Shown piece by piece: positions 5,336-6,015 of a stretch of DNA of 6,015 nucleotides (position 1 is its first letter; each line of letters starts with the position of its first letter). This stretch comes from CAYLZO01 sp964387775. Its GTDB lineage: Bacteria; Chloroflexota; Anaerolineae; JAAYZQ01. The translations under genes were made by a program, and so were the position numbers. The notes beneath the pieces are model-generated. The model did not search any database, was not told the DNA's origin, and saw only the letters and a list, made by a program, of their open reading frames with translations. The stretch covers positions 1-6,015 of the forward strand of contig CAYLZO010000283.1 in assembly GCA_964387775.1 (NCBI GenBank). Direction: 5' to 3'.

Positions 5336-6001
5336 CTACCCAGGCCGCACGTCCTTGGCCTGCACCCCCCGGGGCGTGGCCATCGGCAGGTAGGACACTC
5401 GCTGGCCCTGGCGCGGCACCCCGAGCGAGGCTTCCACGTTGTTGGCGTGAAAGAAGACGTCCACCCCATCCCTGCCGACGATGAAGCCATAGCCCTTGGC
5501 CGGCAGGAAGAATTTCACCTGCCCGCGCCGACGTAGGCCGTCGTCCATGTAGACCTTCTTGCTGGCTCGCCCGCCGGTGCGCTTGGTCGTGTTGCCGTCC
5601 TGGTGTTCAAAGCCGCCGCGCCGCGTGTACTGCGGTGCGTCGCCCCAGTTCAGCCTCAGGCGGTGCTCGTAGGCCCCACGCTGTGGATCGCGGTTGATCA
5701 CCAGGCCCATCTCGAAAGGCGGGCGCAGAGGAACGATGCCTAGTCCCTCGGCGTCGTCCAGGTAGAAGCGTGGCGCGCCGGCGTGGAGGGCGTAGGCGTA
5801 TTCGACCAGGACGTCGCGTCGGCCATTCGGCCGATGAAACTTGAGCGTCACCGTGTGCAAGGCGTTGCACTCCAGCATCACCGCCAGGTCGTGGACCAGG
5901 TCCTCGAAACGGAAGGGATACTCCTTGCCATAGGCCTGGGCGATGCGAAACACCTCCCGGACCACTTTCTCAGACAGCAGCTTGGCTGCGTTCCGCTCCA
6001 T
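5336..6001 (-). CDS. cold-shock-domain protein with N-terminal HORMA-like candidate region
   Basis: This 221-aa protein starts at the ATG 5999-6001 after AGGAGG (6010-6015) and is complete. Residues 157-221 form a cold-shock domain: GQVKFF, then RNP1-like KGYGFI (169-174), DGVDVFFH with RNP2 (181-185), and GQRVSY with a short C-terminal strand. Cold-shock domains bind single-stranded RNA or DNA. Residues 1-155 are less clear. SEKVVREVFRIAQAYG, DLAVMLECNALHTVTLKFHR and LVEYAYAL, then GGRASKKVYMD before the cold-shock domain, recall the order of motifs in bacterial HORMA proteins as I remember them; this is a weak pattern match, not an assignment. The gene is the first of the operon visible here, 44 nt before RNase H. 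It may act as an RNA chaperone for the RT. Genes upstream lie outside the window. Confidence 0.85.
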   Translation of the reverse strand: MERNAAKLLSEKVVREVFRIAQAYGKEYPFRFEDLVHDLAVMLECNALHTVTLKFHRPNGRRDVLVEYAYALHAGAPRFYLDDAEGLGIVPLRPPFEMGLVINRDPQRGAYEHRLRLNWGDAPQYTRRGGFEHQDGNTTKRTGGRASKKVYMDDGLRRRGQVKFFLPAKGYGFIVGRDGVDVFFHANNVEASLGVPRQGQRVSYLPMATPRGVQAKDVRPG

Positions 6002-6015
6002 GCTCCACTCCTCCT

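Overview
This is a GC-rich window carrying one end of a CRISPR array and a CRISPR adaptation operon built around a stand-alone reverse transcriptase (RT). No 16S or other phylogenetic marker is present. The base composition, a WYL regulator with an XPB/Ssl2-type helicase-associated region, and several families of small palindromic and heptameric repeats would fit a filamentous or thermophilic Chloroflexota bacterium. That placement is inference only.

Layout, left to right. Positions 1-251 hold four identical 37-bp repeats and three spacers of 34-35 bp; the array runs off the left edge. Read on the minus strand the repeat ends in ATTGAGAC, close to the ATTGAAAC-type crRNA handle. A strong sigma70-like promoter (TTGACC, 17 nt, TATACT) lies on the minus strand at 475-503. 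The array is therefore transcribed leftward behind a leader of about 220 bp. A dyad covers this promoter's -10. Rightward from the same region runs a 620-aa WYL-domain protein (555-2417), with a possible decayed small ORF overlapping its stop. A perfect 25-bp-stem terminator separates it from the convergent minus-strand operon.

In transcription order (right to left) the operon is: a 221-aa protein with a C-terminal cold-shock domain and an N-terminal region that may be HORMA-like (6001-5336); a DEDD RNase H-like protein (5291-4869); an RT with YADD and no maturase domain (4805-3915); Cas1 (3871-2864); and Cas2 (2842-2561). Every start has a plausible Shine-Dalgarno sequence, and gaps are 21-63 nt. 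Three of the four gaps, and the RT coding sequence itself, carry small repeat or palindromic elements.

How the genes may work together (inference): Cas1-Cas2 integrate spacers, the RT would copy captured RNA, RNase H would remove the RNA strand of the hybrid, and the cold-shock protein could bind or unfold the RNA or single-stranded DNA. This would be a nearly complete RNA-to-DNA spacer acquisition set. One of the three spacers looks like a ribosome binding site plus ATG, with the crRNA antisense to it, which fits RNA targeting. The interference genes, expected to be type III, and cas6 are not in the window.
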